Positions 1-14,732 of a stretch of DNA of 64,000 nt are shown here, piece by piece. The position numbers and the translations under genes were made by a program. The stretch lies in contig JADCRB010000036.1 of NCBI GenBank assembly GCA_021464245.1, forward strand, positions 2,003,717 to 2,067,716. Reading direction: 5' to 3'. Numbering within the stretch: the stretch's first letter is position 1; each line of letters begins with the position of its first letter. The DNA comes from Carallia brachiata (taxonomy: Eukaryota; Streptophyta; Magnoliopsida; Malpighiales; Rhizophoraceae). The notes below the pieces were generated by a model that was given only the letters and a program-made list of their open reading frames with translations, was not told the origin of the DNA and searched no databases.

Positions 1-325
1 TGCACCAAAAAAAAAAAAAGGAAATTCAAGTTTACGCCTTGCACAAAAAATGCAGAGAATGTAAAAATGCTTGATGACTACAACTACCGAAGAGTACTAT
101 AACACCCAATGGATCCTATACATGAAAAATTGGCATTACGATCATGAAAACTGACTTTTACTGTTGACTGATAGGAACGAAAGGTCTTGTTATCTTCTTA
201 TTTAAATATTGACTATGTGCACGATGCACATTGGTTCCAGTAGACAGATATTATTATACAAAAAAGCTGCATACAATGGTTTCACCAATGTAATCAACTG
301 TCGCAACTGTGAAACCAAATTTTAC

Positions 326-1470
326 CATTCTGTCTCTTGCTTTCTCTTGAGAAACTCATCTGCAACCTGCCAAATTCAAGAAACGGCATAAATTAGAGGA
401 CCTCAGATGGAAAAACAATGAAATTCACGGCAGCCTGCATCACGCATTAGAAAGAGCATCATTTGAGTGCTTTTATTACAGAAGCTGGTGTTGGTTAGTA
501 TAATCATCAATATTAAGAATAATGCAGGGGACCGAAAAAACACTCAGCACGAGGTGATATGTAGTGAGATCCTTGATGAAAAATAAGAAAACAGGAGAAA
601 GAGCCCATTCTTTTAACCAAAAATAATGTCACAAGTGGAAAAGGACAAGAAAGATACTCTAGCCCGCAAGTCATCTGCTAATTCCTTCTGAAGGCTTTCA
701 CTGGGAGCCAGTTTTCCAGCCCGTAAACAAGCCCCATGAGCCACAGAGCGAAATAAACATCTACCATCTCCAGGTATTCCTACAACAGCAAGAATGATGG
801 CACACTAAACACAAATAAATTGTATAGATGTTTGACAATACAGTAACATATGAATGGAGAATGTATCTAAATCGGATAGATGCTAACCAATGATGGAATA
901 GTCAGTATACACCTTCTTCCCATGCGAGAATCTCACATATGACGAGTCACAATCATCTTCCTTATCCTTAGCTGCCTCAGCATGTGTTGGCTCAGGACTT
1001 GAACAACAAACCAAGAGACCAAATATTAAGCCAGTAGGGGCAAATCCTCGTGACCAAGATAAAGTTCGCACGTTATCCTTAATTTTGGAGAGCATTCCTT
1101 GATTTGATACTGACAGTTTCACATTTGTGTCGTGGGAGGCCAATGAAATATTTAAGTGTCTCTTGCCTCTAGTGCCAACTAAACCTCTAAGGGATAGTGA
1201 CCAAAAATTGCCCCTTTCCCTGGACAAGCCAGATCTAGAGCAACTTCTCTGTAATATGTACGAGCTACTAACAGATCGGCGAGGGGATGTCTTTGACCCA
1301 TACAAGCGAGCATAATTTGCCCCAGGTTGTTTGGGGTATGAAAAGAAACAAAATGAATTGGATCGTCCTCCAGACAGTAAATTTGAGATAGTGTTGCCTC
1401 GGTGTTGAGCATGCCCACCCAGGCAAACAATGTTTTTCACACAAATTCTTATAGGTGAGTAAACTGCCAT
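326..1470 (-). CDS. OTU4: OTU-domain deubiquitinating cysteine protease, OTU4-like, 5' part only
   Basis: OTU proteases cleave ubiquitin from proteins through a Cys-His-Asp centre. Three coding exons are visible on the minus strand: 1470-888, 779-658 and 366-326, all joined by GT-AG introns in matching phase. The first exon encodes about 194 residues of divergent N-terminus with a short hydrophobic stretch (TGLIFGLLVC). It ends in the family-typical KKVYTDYSIIG; exon 2 continues IPGDGRCLFRSVAHGA, which holds the catalytic Asp and Cys; exon 3 reads VADEFLKRKQETEW. The rest of the OTU fold and the catalytic His lie beyond base 1, so the gene is cut by the window edge. The start is the first ATG after an in-frame stop and follows a likely 5'UTR splice acceptor. 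Assignment to the Arabidopsis At3g57810 type is from memory of the family and agrees with the neighbouring bHLH gene. Confidence 0.87.
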
Positions 1471-1481
1471 TCTGGCTTAAT

Positions 1482-2915
1482 CTGAGCACAAGAATACATA
1501 CAATATTTATCAACCAGGTACTTACAGGCAGCCCATTAGTAATACAATAAGAAACTAGAGAGATACCATGTAAAGGGTGTACAACATAGACATTAGTGTA
1601 GAAGGCAACCACACACAAGCCTAAATGCATACAGAAATCGTTTCCTTCCCATCAGAACATAAATATAACAACGTAATGAGCCATCATATCTACATGCCTA
1701 AATTCTGCAGTTCATATATCCCTCGAAAACAAAATGAAAATAATGTGAATCAATTCTTCCTCCTTGTAGGGTTGATCCCATCAGGCCCGAGTAGCAGAGA
1801 ACAATCGATACACACATGGTAACACATTCCTAGCCTTATTCCATATCTTTCTATGCAAGTCTCTTCTTATTTTCTGGTTGAAATAAAACCAAAGGTTTAA
1901 TATCCTCAAGTTGATACCCTGGCCAACGTTGGAAATTTCAATTGACATGTGAAACTCTCATTTGTTTACAAGTTGAGCCCAACTGCACCCTAAAAGCAAC
2001 AAAGAATCACAACAAACATTGCATAATGGGATGAAAAATTTGTGTCACCTTTACATTCACCTTCAGATCAGTTCAAAGCCCAAATAAATCAAATCCCACC
2101 GTTCGCAAACATCAATGAGATTCTAGCAAACTATATGTAGACAGGTTTCAAATATTTAAGTTGCCACACATAAATAACAAAGATCTCCCTCAAAACTAAA
2201 CAGAAGCACAAGATGCAAAATTTGGTTCGAACAAAAAAATCAATAGGGATATCAATCCACACATCTCCCCCATTTTTTCTAGAAAACTGTCATAAGCTTC
2301 CATTAAAATGGTAAAGGTCATTGCTTATGGGATACAGTATATCCTCACGTATGACGAACATAATTAAGAAATATGGCAGCCCATAAAAATAATTTACATA
2401 TAAAAATTCAGGCACATCTCAGTTTCACTAACACCACAGATTATTGGACATATAAAATTGTGTGTAACTAACCACTTGTTTTCAAATGGGCACAAAAATT
2501 GACAATCAATGATAATTGAAAAAAAAAAACATTGCACAAAAGAGTTGTTATACAAATGGGTCCTTCTCAATTAAAGCTACTTGCTATAAAATGTTAAGGT
2601 TGAGAGTCTGAAACTAAACTGGAACCAACACATTCTAAAGATAGTAAACAAAATGTAGATGAAAAATGAATGACAAGAAAAGAGATAGACCCAACAAATC
2701 AGTGCAAAAGAGGTTGACATGTAATGGGGTGGCTAAAACTAAAACGAAAGGAAGAAAGAACAAACCTTTATGAGTGAACCAACAGCAACAACAAAAACAA
2801 ATACCAAAGAATTCAAAATAATAAAGAAAGTATTGAAAAAATAATATGCTGGAAAAGGCGAAGAGAAGAGAAGCGGGGGTAGGGGAGGGGGTTTATGTTA
2901 AGGAAAGAATGATAC
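1482..2915 (-). other. Probable 5'UTR intron of the OTU4-like gene
   Basis: On the minus strand a donor ACAGCAG/GTATCA ends at 2916 and an acceptor TTGTGCTCAG/A lies at 1482, eleven bases upstream of the coding ATG. The sequence between is AT-rich, T-rich on the sense strand, and has no coding frame. A non-coding first exon of roughly 2916-3060 with polypurine and polypyrimidine patches would precede it. The splice sites are read by eye only. Confidence 0.45.
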
Positions 2916-3069
2916 CTGCTGTGTACCAAGTAAAAAGTAGGAAGAAAATTGAAGGAACAATCAGAAAAGATTCAATTTTTTGGTTCAAGTGTTGCGCGAA
3001 TTGAAAGCTGAAGCTGTACATTTCTATTTGCTTTTGCGCTCTACAGTCTAGAGTAGACTACACCGTAGA

Positions 3070-6000
3070 CAAAATCCTCTCCCGACCGACCCCATGTCGC
3101 CCCTTTCCTGCAAGAGAAACGCGGCGTTTTTTCTTCGTGCGCGTGTGGTGTGTGTTTTTTAAATTTATTTGTGTCTTTTAATTTTTTTTATCTAATTTAT
3201 AAAGACCATATGCTTTGCATTTTTTTTATACACGTGATTATCACGCCAATCGGTCGGAATGGGAGTCACTTATCATTCAACTTCTTTAATTTATCATTTA
3301 AATATTAATAAAATTAAATAAATATATAACAAATTAATAATAATTAATATTAATTAAATTTAAAATTTAATATTACAACATGAAACTTAAAACTATAAGA
3401 GCCGGGATAGCTGGCTGTTTTAAGTTTTTTGAGCGACAGTGGACTATGATCTGTAGATAATAGAAGAAAAATGTTATAGCGGCGTTACGTGGGCTATGCT
3501 CAGCCCTGACTTAGTGAGCCAAGCCGGGCCGACTGAAATGTTTAACTAATGTTAGAAGAACAGGAGGCCTTGTGTCTGTGTTTGCATTTGTATTATTGTA
3601 TGCTTGGCAGTGGCACGCCTTCACAATACATGTGATGGAATGGGCCATACTATGCTACGGGCCAATCCAATCCAATAGGTTAAAAAGACGTGCTATGTAA
3701 ATTGTTTTGTCTTTTCCCGTATATCTATCGGTTATAACCCTTTTCAAACACCAAAAAAGGGAATGCTTTTGTTATTTCCCGACTTGTTGCCATGCAAGTA
3801 TAAATAAAGGTGTTAACTTGACATAACCAATTAGCGATTGTTCTAATTCTATGTTTAATGAGCCATTGTTCTAATTTTATGTTTATTAGAAATAATAAAA
3901 TAAAAATAATAGAAAAATGAATGTAAATAAACAGTTAAGGATATAAACTATTTGAAACGTGATAGACATTATTTTTAATAATAGTTTTTGCTTTCATTCC
4001 CAAGTTAAAATAGTGCAATAGGTTGTAGCGACTACCTTTACAATATATAATAAACCTTTCCACTAATATGTATTTCAAATAGTGAGGTGAAAGAAACAAT
4101 TCTAATTCTGATTAACTCAGCAAATTCTAGCATAAGAAGTGTATACAAGAAGAAGAGTATATGAATAGATGTGTCCTGAAGAAGAAGAAGAAGATAATGT
4201 TTATATACCGGTTCATGCTTTAAGGCTCATAAAAACGAATAATGGTCATAAAGGTAGATAATAGGCAGAATAATGGTAGTTAATGGCTATAACAGTTAGT
4301 TTTTCAATAGGCAAAAAGGGCAAATTTGACCGAAAAATTCTGAACGGTCTAAAAAAATTAGGCTCGGCGGTGGATTAGTCCACTGGCATAGGATTGTAAG
4401 GGTCTGTTTACATCGAGATTGAGACCCTCTTATGAGTCATTGTTTTATAAAATATAAGGAATATGTTGATTTATAAATAAGTAATATTTAACCGCTTTTT
4501 TTCATATGGGATTTTAATATTTTTATATATTCTCTTGTTAAATAACACTTAACTTTTCTTTCTCATATGAAATTCAAATGTTTTAAAATACTCTCTTATT
4601 TTCCAACAATGTTAGCTTGTTTATAATCAGCTGTATTTCAACTTCTTTTTGGCCCAAAAGCAAATTCCTTCTCGAGTGTGTTTTCATGTGAGTAAGGTTG
4701 TGGTTGTGTTCAGAATAATGTTTGTGCACATAGGGAGGTAGTGCAATGTGTCTTGCTTATTTCTTTGTGGAGTGACGTGTTTATGCCGTAGGAACTAAAC
4801 AGTTTGAAACCCTAGATTTTTTTTTTTTTTGTGGTTACAAATATGCTTCTGCATGCTGCTCTGTAGCATGTCTAAAAGGCAAGTTAGTCCTCCGCCTAAG
4901 CTAAACAATACTAAACCATCTGCAGCATGACACTCGTCTACCCATCTTTTTTGAATGTGTAATAAGTGCGAGGACTTCATTACGTATACTTACTGTTTGG
5001 TAGACACGGTGTGATTTATATCATATAAAATAATATTTGATATATATAAATTTTTATTTTTAATTATTTCTATCAAATAACGTATACTGAGTATTTTTTT
5101 TAATTGTAATATTGTCCCATGGACTATGTCTCATCCAAAATCGCCTTTAGACTTAGAGATATAATGAAACATAATTTTGTTTTTTTGGTGTGTAGTGGAG
5201 GTTATAACATTAAAATTCAAACTCATTTCTACATGTCTTCAGAAACTTGTTCCCACTTGAATTAGCAATTAAAGGACAATGTCACGTCCAATTAAACCGA
5301 TAGAGGTTTATGTATTATGTGGATGGAAAGAAAGACAAATTTAGGCCCAATAACATGTAAATGAAGCAAAACACCTCCATACTCGACTACTCAAAATGGT
5401 CAAGCACCAAGGATAATGAGACCAATTACTCCTCGGAGCTCACGTCCAAATCTTTGAAGGAACAGTCTGATTGCTTAGCTCAAAACGGTTTCAAGTTTGG
5501 GAGTCTAGATTTGGGGACTAGACGGGAGCTAAACGAGTTTGAACCAAACTTGAACTAGATCCACATTTCAGAACCGAATTTGTAAGAACAAAACTTTCGA
5601 AGGCTGTCATTAAGGCTTAAATATTTATTCAATTCTTAACAAAATATGATTTTTATTTTGGATGAATCAAAAAGTTAAATCCAAACTTCTCACTTTCCCT
5701 ATTATATTATTGGCTCACTCAGGTGGGGACCTCCAACCTCCGAGCCAAAGTCACGTGTTAAATGTTGACAAATGTTGACGATTAAAATTTTTGAAGAGAA
5801 TTACTATGTGAATATAATTTAAAAAGACATATATAAGCATATAGTTTATTGGATGACAATTAATAGTTTGTATATTTTTTATTTTTCTGAATTTAACTAT
5901 TTGATAACTCTTAACATTTTTTTTGGTGTTAAACATTAGTGTCTGGAAATCACATTAGACCCCGACTAATTCGGTTTGAGTTGAGAAGAACTCGCTAGGG

Positions 6001-6160
6001 GACAATACTCTCCCGATGCTTATTTTCTCAATACACAAAATTCAATTCTGAAACCTTCATTAAGGAGAATCAAGCTCTAACCATTTGAACCAATAAGCGT
6101 TGGTCTGTCTCCTAACATTTTAATCACACTTTAATCCCACTTAGTATTTAAAAAACAAAA
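3070..6160. other. Intergenic, AT-rich, no gene seen
   Basis: The stretch begins with the presumed promoter of the OTU gene (about 3060-3250, a short GC-richer patch with GCGCG and CACGTG motifs). It then becomes AT-rich with many stops in all frames. Reading frames longer than 60 codons here have no recognisable protein. The patch around 5940-6110 reads like an old dispersed repeat but could not be assigned. Confidence 0.6.
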
Positions 6161-6720
6161 GAAATTGAGATCCGTGGGTCTATATGGTAAACACTTTGGG
6201 GACCTTTTGCAGCAAGTTGGGTTGAAAATGGGCCCACTTTATCTCCAGCAAGAGTCTCATCCCGACAACTTGTTGGACCCGACAAAACATAACTCGTATT
6301 CAGAACATCTTGCCTTCCTTTGCAAAATCGAAAGGAATACTCATAATTGATCTTTGGGCCCACACGAGAACCTTATCACCAGTGGCCCCCATTGAAAGTG
6401 AGGGGGCCCACATCTGCAGATGGGAAACTTTTAACCACTTGATGTGTTGACGCCACGTCATTGCTCTATAGCCACATTGTCGGGTCGTTTTTGGACCCTG
6501 AGGCTTGACCAGAGTTGTCTTCTGTATTTCCCATGTGGGCCTGGAGGCACAGGGCCCCACTTACGCCGAACAACACGTGGCAAGTGGGCCTTATTGCAGA
6601 TGGGTCTTTGTCTAAGTGGGGTCGATAAGCTGGAGATATCAGACCGTTTGATGTAGCAGCCGCTTCCTGATAATTAATTCCAAGCTCTGTCTCTCTCTGT
6701 CTCTCGCTCTCTCTCTGTTT
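6160..6720. promoter_or_regulatory. Orphan promoter-like island rich in TGGGCC/GGCCCA, followed by a CT tract
   Basis: This island of about 550 bases is clearly GC-richer than its surroundings. It contains repeated TGGGCC or GGCCCA motifs (near 6227, 6355, 6405, 6536 and 6585), which match plant site II/TCP-type elements. It also has a G-box-like CACGTGGC (about 6575) and a perfect CATCTGCAGATG palindrome (about 6410). A CT-rich run at 6686-6720 follows, as in many plant leaders. The frames on both strands encode nothing recognisable, and no coding exon follows within 1 kb. It could be a promoter left from a lost gene, a non-coding RNA promoter, or a transposon fragment. Confidence 0.35.
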
Positions 6721-9700
6721 TTTTTTTGGGCAAAGCGAAGTAAAATTATGATGGTTCGAAAAAAAAAGAAAATTACGATGGAGCCCTCTTTTTTTCTTAG
6801 ATATCTTTATGGTTCAAATAATTTTCTTTTTTGTAAATGAACTTGTGTGCAAATTCAAATTAGAGACATTCAGTTTTATAAATAACTCTGAGTACTAATT
6901 AGCAATTCCTCGAGATAATTGTTCCAAGCTTCAGGTTGCCCACAGGACACAACCACCAGCCATAAACCTCCATTCCAAACGTTGTATGGGCCGTTTTTCT
7001 CATGTCAAGCAAAAAAAACAACTAGAACTACTTGTTAGGGGTGTTCACAGGTCGGGTTAGGTAGATTTGAGAGTATATCTACATTCAATCCGTACCTAAT
7101 CCGTCATACAACACAATCCATCAAATCTAATCTGCCAATAACGAATTAAATTATATCGGTTTTAGCGGATTGTATACAATAAAAAAATTATAATTTTCTT
7201 CAATTTATACTCATCATCAATCATCAATGTTTTTACTTGTTATTACCAACTTTATTATTATAATGTATATATTATATTCATTCGTAATTTTAAATATATA
7301 TGAGAACTGATCAAAATCCACTAAAAGACTATATTAGGCTGATTTTACTTAGTAAAAGGTATCTTAAGGCTAATTTACTGATCAGTCTATATATAATTCA
7401 CAATGCTAAAGATTCAACCTCATATTTTTAATTAATTCAAGTCTCAACTGATTGATATCGATAAATTTAATTTACAATGTCAAATTATATATATATATTT
7501 TTGTATATGCACATTCCAAATTGCTTTACACATGCATAAAAGAGCATGCGAGGGTTCCATTATTAGTTTGCTTTGTGCGTGTATGGAGAAGATTTTGCAT
7601 GTAAATATCAATAACTTATATATATATAGGCAGATTGGGTTAGATTGGACGAATTAAACATCCAATTCGTACCCAATCCGCTTTTAACGGGTTATAAAAT
7701 TTTAAAAACGAAATCAATTCAGACTTTGGCAGTTTTGGTGGGTTCGAATTGATTTATATTGGATTAATCAGATTGAGTCGGATTGGTTAATTTTTGAACA
7801 GTCCTATTACTTGTATCGTTTCACATGTTGTTATCAAGCTACGTGCCTTTTTTTTTTCATTAAAGATATTTAATTATTTAATTGTGTGGGGGTTGACTAA
7901 TATAGTGTTTGACATCCCCATTTTAGGGTACCAAAAACTGATTAAATAAATGAAAGTAGTCTGACTTACATAATGGGTTCAGTTCACATTAGCATATATG
8001 CTTGTAATGTTTCAATCAGAATGTAGGACCATGTGAGCTTAATTGAACTATATTGTTGGGACATTTTTCCTTTCTTTTCTTTTCTTTTTTTTTTTTACAA
8101 AAGAAAAAATTTGCTTTGTCTTCCTTCTATTCTTTTGAACTTTAAGCATTTAGTGTTGTATAATATTTAACGAATTTGGTAGTGTCAACTAGCTGGCTAA
8201 AATGTTTCAAATTGCGAATGATGTCTCCCTCATAATTTATGACTAGAAACCCTATCCAGAAATTTAAAGCATGTAGATGCACATACACTTGTTGGCTGTT
8301 GCTATCACAGTAGACATAGCCTTTCGTCCAGTTCAGTTAGTATCCTAACTGTTTCACAGTTCTAAGAATTCACCTTTTCTTTTCCATGCACAATACATCG
8401 ATCGATTTGAAACATTAAACTGAGGAACCAGTATATGGGGATGGTGCCCAACACTACTCCAGATTCAACTTAAACTTTGAACATAATATTACATCGAACT
8501 AGAAATAGATGGCCGTCAGAATTCAGTACATTACTAGCACCATTTGAAATCAATTGCACGGAGATTAGGACTTAAAATACTACCATACCCAGTTGAAAAT
8601 AGTATAAGAAAGCTAAAGTTTAATGGAAATCAGTTTACAAAAAGGATAATCTAAATGTAGGTTGAAATATAAACCTATATATATATATATATGTTTAGTA
8701 TAGATTAATATTATAAAATACTTAATATCATTTCACTGATTCAACTGTTAATATATGAATAAGTCCTTTGGTGAAGTCGTTATTGAGAATTTTATAATAA
8801 CAGTCTTGACGTTCTTGATGATCTCAAGTTCAATAAGAAAAAATAATAACGCACAGTCCAGTGTACTCTCCAAAGAATTTAAAAAAAAAAAAGTTATTAG
8901 ATTTTATAACAATTTATTTTTTTTCATAACTTTCTATTATTAACTAATGAACTTTTCTTCTAAAAAAGAGAGAGAAACTTTTAGAAGCCTTTACGACTTT
9001 AATGGGATTTGGTTAATCAAAATCCCGTTCAACTATTTTTAGAAACTTTTAGAAGCCTAATTCTATTAGGACTTCTTCATCCATAAATGCTCCTGATGAT
9101 TGGCCTGAAGTGTGAGGCCTTTTCTAATTTTGGGCAGATGTCAATATCATAGTTGTGCATTTAAATAAACTCAGTAATATTATGTGTCTCCCATGGGCCT
9201 AATGTGTGATTTGAAGCCTACGTTTTAAATAGTAATGAGATATTTTGCAATTCTAAATAATAAAAGATGGTAAGAGTTTATTATAGTATTATTGGACATC
9301 AATTCTCAGTATAATGGTAAATTTATTCCATTGTAACTTAAGAAACTATTTCTCATTTTTTTTTCTTCCAGAAAAACTATCTAAACTATAATTTTCTGGC
9401 AAACAATTTCACACGGATTCTCTTTCTTGACTCTTGACTGTAACTATGTATATGAGCTAACACTTCAAACATTTAAATACATACATTAGACTTAGCCTAT
9501 TAGAATTATGTGAGTACCGGTACCGTGACGAGTGACGGCTGATGGGCACCAACCAAGTTGTGTCTTCAGTAGTTCAAATTCTAATAAAGCGGAAAGAAAT
9601 AATTCCTGGCATTCTAGTTGGCGTGTTCCAATTCCAAATAAATTTCAGCCTTATGTCAAAAAAAAAATAATAATAATAATAAATTTCAACCATAAATATC

Positions 9701-12700
9701 CAATAATAATACCAGAGACATTGTGTAACTTTGATATCATAAAAGCCTAGACAATTGTCCCAGCCCACTCTTCATATCATTTAATTGCATCATTTCATGG
9801 AGGACCCTCCTACTCTCTAGCTACCCTACGACACCTATGATTTTTTGCCGTTAGGTCTATTTAATAACAGACAATGTAATGTACCAACCCATAACTTTGG
9901 TGACTGCTAAATAGAGCTGTATTCACAAGAAAACATCAGGAGAGACATAATAATCAATTAAAGGACAGCGATCTTGTCATGGAAATTCTTTCGTGGGATG
10001 CCAACTCAGACCCGTCACGGTGAAATATAGCTTCTCAGTTCTCACTGAAAAGATTATTAAGGCGTGGAGGAAATTTTTTTTGCCATGCATGTCATTTTCT
10101 TTTTCTAGCCTTTGAGATGTTAACATCAAAAACCCTGCATCGATCGATTCTCTCTTGTTATCCAGGAAACTGAATTATGGTTATATTTATAATCATAAAT
10201 GGGACACAAATTAAGGTTATGTTCACTTTCAATTATATATATATATATGGTGGCTTACTAATTAGCCAACATTTTTCGAGGATGCGATGAGATTTAACTG
10301 TCTATATATATATCGTAAGTAATGGAAGCAAACTTTTTTACTTTAGATGTGATTTCGAAAAGACACGAGGAACGAGAATTAATACATCTATTAACAATTC
10401 TTTGAACTTTTTAGTGTGATGATGGTCGACTTGATTCCAACAATATATTCTCACTAGTTGGCCCACGATTATAGATTTGGGATCCATTCTTTTTTAGATT
10501 TGTTTGCTACTTTTCAAAAGGAACTCGATTTGGCACTTCAGTCATCTTTAACATGTCATTCGCGCAAGGGCTAGCTCTTAAAATTTAATAATTAATAGTG
10601 TCAAAAAAAATTTAATAATTAATAATATTTGGAATCTCATTACTTGTTCGTTGATGGTCTTGAAAATCAGATCCTTGATTATGCTTCCCAACTATTGAAC
10701 ATAACAGAAGTATACACAAGAGTCATTCACTTGACAATCATTATTTTAACTATAATCATTCGCCCGAAGAACATAAACCCCCCAATCATGTTAGAGAAAC
10801 ATTGGCTAATCCACTGTTCTGACTGGTTATGCTTATGAATTCGTTCTTAATCAATTTTTTTAGCACAAAAAAAAAAGGTTCATTAATGGCCCGGGGGGAG
10901 GGGTTTGTGCCCCGTGGGCCAGACCTAGATCATCTGAGGCGTCCTAATTTATTTTTATTTGTAAAAATCACCGTTCAAATATTATTAAATTTAAGTAAAT
11001 TTTTTCATATTTAATTTTGATGTAAATAAATTTAAAATTTAATATTATACTTTTACATAAATTTTTATATATTTAAAAGCAGACAAAAGTGAGAATACTT
11101 GAATTTAAACTAATAAAAAAATTATATCAAATTAATAATTAACTACTACTATAGTGATCTTAATTAATTTATTTTTGACAAATAGAGTTTTTATTTTTCA
11201 ATTTTAATGTCCAATAACAACATCTTTGGATTGGCCAATTTGGCCACAAGATTTTAACCACCTGTCAGCATTCAGCAGGATGCTCGTAAGATTTCATGCC
11301 CAGCCTGCCTTTGCATTATTAGGCTAGACTTGGGAGGTGTAAGTGGGCTAAATCAGCATTAACTTAACTACGATAAACCCTTTTCAGGTATTAGACTCAG
11401 CAGTCAGCACACACACATTATTGCAATCATAATTACTCATAAATCGATAAGCATTCAGTCAAAGAACGGTTCAATTATTATTTAATATCAATTAATTGCC
11501 AAAAAAACATTCATTGATTGTCAAGCATTATCATCTTTCAAAAAACAAAATTCAAGTATTATTCCTTGAGTGTAATAACACAATCGAATATATTATAAAT
11601 TGCTAGAACATACAGCTCGCAAAAAATGGGTTATAAAGGTTCCTCTGGAAAAAAAAAAAAAGTTATAAAGGCTTTGAACTTAAGCCCTTTTTTTTTTCGA
11701 CTTTCTTTTCTTTCGTACCATCATTCAAGAAGGCCATTGAAGACATAGCCGAGGAAGCGGAAAAAGGCAGCTACATTGTGTAATTTATTTTTTAGTTTGT
11801 ACGAATTAGAGATCGAATTAAGGAGTCAAGGGCTTTCTAATTCAGTAAACAGCAGAACTGCAGAAAATTAAAGGAATCCTGATCTGCAATTGGTATATCA
11901 ATATAATTGAGCTAGGGAACAGTAGTTTAATGACAGGGCACAAATTCAAAAGAAGTTCTTGATGACAAAGAAATGAATAACCAAGTTTGAATCTTCATCA
12001 TATCTGGCACGTAAAAGACTAACGAATGAGCAATGACAATTAGGTTGCAGCCGCAAATGGTATACACTATACAGAAAAAGGTTCCAGTTTACTCTTTTTT
12101 TTTTTTTTTTTATCTGAGATTGTCCAGTATCCAGTCTAATAGCTGACTAATCTGAACTGGCTTAAGTAAAATCCTGAAGAATGACAAAAGTCTCCCAGCA
12201 AGTATTTAAAGCGGTTGCATCTCAGGAATTCGAACCAAGACTTTTGATTAAGCGGTAACAGACTCTTATCATTACATCAACACTTAGTAGTAGTTCCAAT
12301 TTACTCTAACATAACAGAAGCTCTATCAATTATTTATCAACCACGGTCCACACTCCACAGAGATTAAAGCATGCAGTCTGATAGGCTAAGACCCATAATT
12401 TCCCGCTAGGCCCACCACAGCCACTGCACAAATTAACAGTAGTTAGTGCATTTGAATTACCATCTGGGGCATCTGGCCAATTGGTATTAATCATTTGCTT
12501 GAATGTGACTAGCTAGCTTTTCGTATACACCGTATTTTATTGTAATTCATTATGGTAGGGACCAAAATCTAATTTTTTGCGTTCTACAGTCGTTAAAATA
12601 TCAAAAGTGAGCGTGTGTATGATTAGATATCACACATTAAGAAAAAAGGAAAAATAAGTAAATTATAACTGAGAATCACCTCTAGATAAGGTTGCATTTT

Positions 12701-14391
12701 GAGATTCCGCGGAATAGGATTTGACTTGTGGATGGACTTAGTTGAGTGGTAAAGAAGCACGCAATCTATTTGCAAGGAGGCCAGATCACCCAAAGTGGTT
12801 CCTGGTGTGGTGGCTGGTGCATTGCCAGTCGCTTCAGCCATAAGTGGCCAAGTGGGCCATTATTATCATAATTAATTTTTACTTTTTTCCTATTTTTCAA
12901 ATACAGCAGTTGCAAAATTAACTGAAGGAAAAAAATGAATACATTTTTGTATATATATTTGTACATATATGAATATAGTAATTATTTTTTATAATATATT
13001 AGTAAAAAAAATTTTGAATGAATTTTTTTTTATAAAACATCTTATAAAATATTTACACTTTATATTTTAAGATAATACTTATTTAAATTTAATTTTTAAT
13101 TTTAAAAATAAAAAAAAATAATTTTTTAATTTTCAAGATACTACTCTGTGCCTCATGCAGCACCCTTAACTGAATTCTGATTTGATTGGCATTCTGGCAT
13201 GGCTGATACTTACTAGCCACTAGTCTTGTTTCTTTATTTATTTAAACACAAGAAACAGCTAAGAGGTTTTTCATTATGAGAGTGGAGGTCGGACCACAAA
13301 AGGTTTTAGATATTGAATTGGATGTTCTAACCATGAGAATGTTCACTCTCGTCGGCTCATTGATCGGGCCGTCCACGTGAACATGGCGTCATAGGTCTTT
13401 TTATTTTAAAAAATTATTAAAATTTTAAGTGTAAATTGTGTGATTAAATAATCTTATATTAAAAGTAGAAAGAATAAATAAGTATGATAAAAATGAGAAT
13501 GACCAATAAATCTTAATATTTTGAGTATAAACATAATATTAAACTCATTTATTTGTTATTTACTTACACTTTACTTAAATTACTTCGATCCTGAATTCCT
13601 GCGTCTCCTCTTTAACAGTCTCCTTCCCGACTTCATCTGGGATGTGAGCCGTATTTTTTGAAAATTTCAAATTTTCCGCTAGAAGATTTATAGATGTGAA
13701 ACTAAAGCATCAAAATATTCAAAATAACAACAATGATGAAAATATTCAGTGAACTATCGTTTTTTTTTTTTTTATTTTATGTTTTCACTTATACGTTTTA
13801 TTGTCATAGTTTCGTATCAAGATATTTAAGACAAGAAATTTGAAATTTCACAAAAAAAAAGTGGAAATTACTTTTTTTTTTTTATCAAATAAAACCCTCG
13901 TTCTAATTAGAATACCGCTAAATCTCTGGGCAAAAATTTTCCTCCCACCTTTTCTCTCTAACAAATGTCCTATTTTTTATTGCATGAAATGAGCTACATT
14001 TCGGAGAGGGGAGATTGGGGCTGGGACAGTTCTGCTTCAATGAAAGATATAGCTATTGTACCCTCTTACTTAAGTGGGGACAAGTGTCCGATTCGTACAT
14101 TTGATAATTACAGAAAATTGTATTGTTACGGAAGTGACGATTAAATTAATTATTGTGTATGTTATTTACATAAATTTATTGTATATTAATTTTAAATATA
14201 AATTTAATAATTTTTATATATTTTATTTTTATATAATTAATAACGTATAAAATTTTTAAAATTAATATATAACAAAATTATAAAAATATAAATAAAAGGT
14301 AATTCTGTTTTTTTTTTTCAATTCTCCCTTAATTATGTAACATTGCCCTCAAATAAAGATTAAAAAATAAATTTTAATTTGACTCACATTA

Positions 14392-14497
14392 TTTTATGAG
14401 TATAATTTATTTACAATCTTATACTATATAATAAATAAATTTATTTAAAATAAAAAAATAAATTGTATAATATTAAATTATAAGTAAATTTTACTTA
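14392..14497. mobile_element. Possible AT-rich foldback (MITE-like) remnant
   Basis: A left arm, GTATAATTTATTTACAATCT, is partly mirrored near 14470-14495 as a diverged reverse complement. The left arm also resembles the arm of the clearer hairpin at 29500-29655, which hints at a shared family. Divergence is high, so this is tentative. Confidence 0.25.
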
Positions 14498-14698
14498 TGT
14501 GAAAAAAAAAAAAAAAGATTAACAAGCAGTTAATTTAACTGTAACCTTTTTTTAATGCTTACACTCCCGAGCCGGCAAAGCTCAGTTTCAAACATACGCT
14601 TGATAAAACCGAACCATTTACTTGATAGAAGAACAAATTACATACCATATCACAATAGATAATTTGGCGTGGGCTACATCTCAGAGATTTTAAAGTGG

Positions 14699-14701
<3 letters not shown>

Positions 14702-14731
<30 letters not shown>
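14702..14731. repeat. (AT)15 microsatellite
   Basis: Uninterrupted AT dinucleotide run of 30 bases in intergenic DNA. Confidence 0.9.

Positions 14732-14732
<1 letters not shown>

Noticed and set aside
1127..1822. Several open frames on both strands around the OTU gene's first exon and leader intron
   Set aside because: They overlap the well-supported OTU coding exon in other frames or lie in its 5'UTR intron and have no protein-like content.
12725..12845. Possible tRNA gene or SINE with an A box
   Set aside because: No convincing B box or cloverleaf could be built; only mentioned as a possible remnant.
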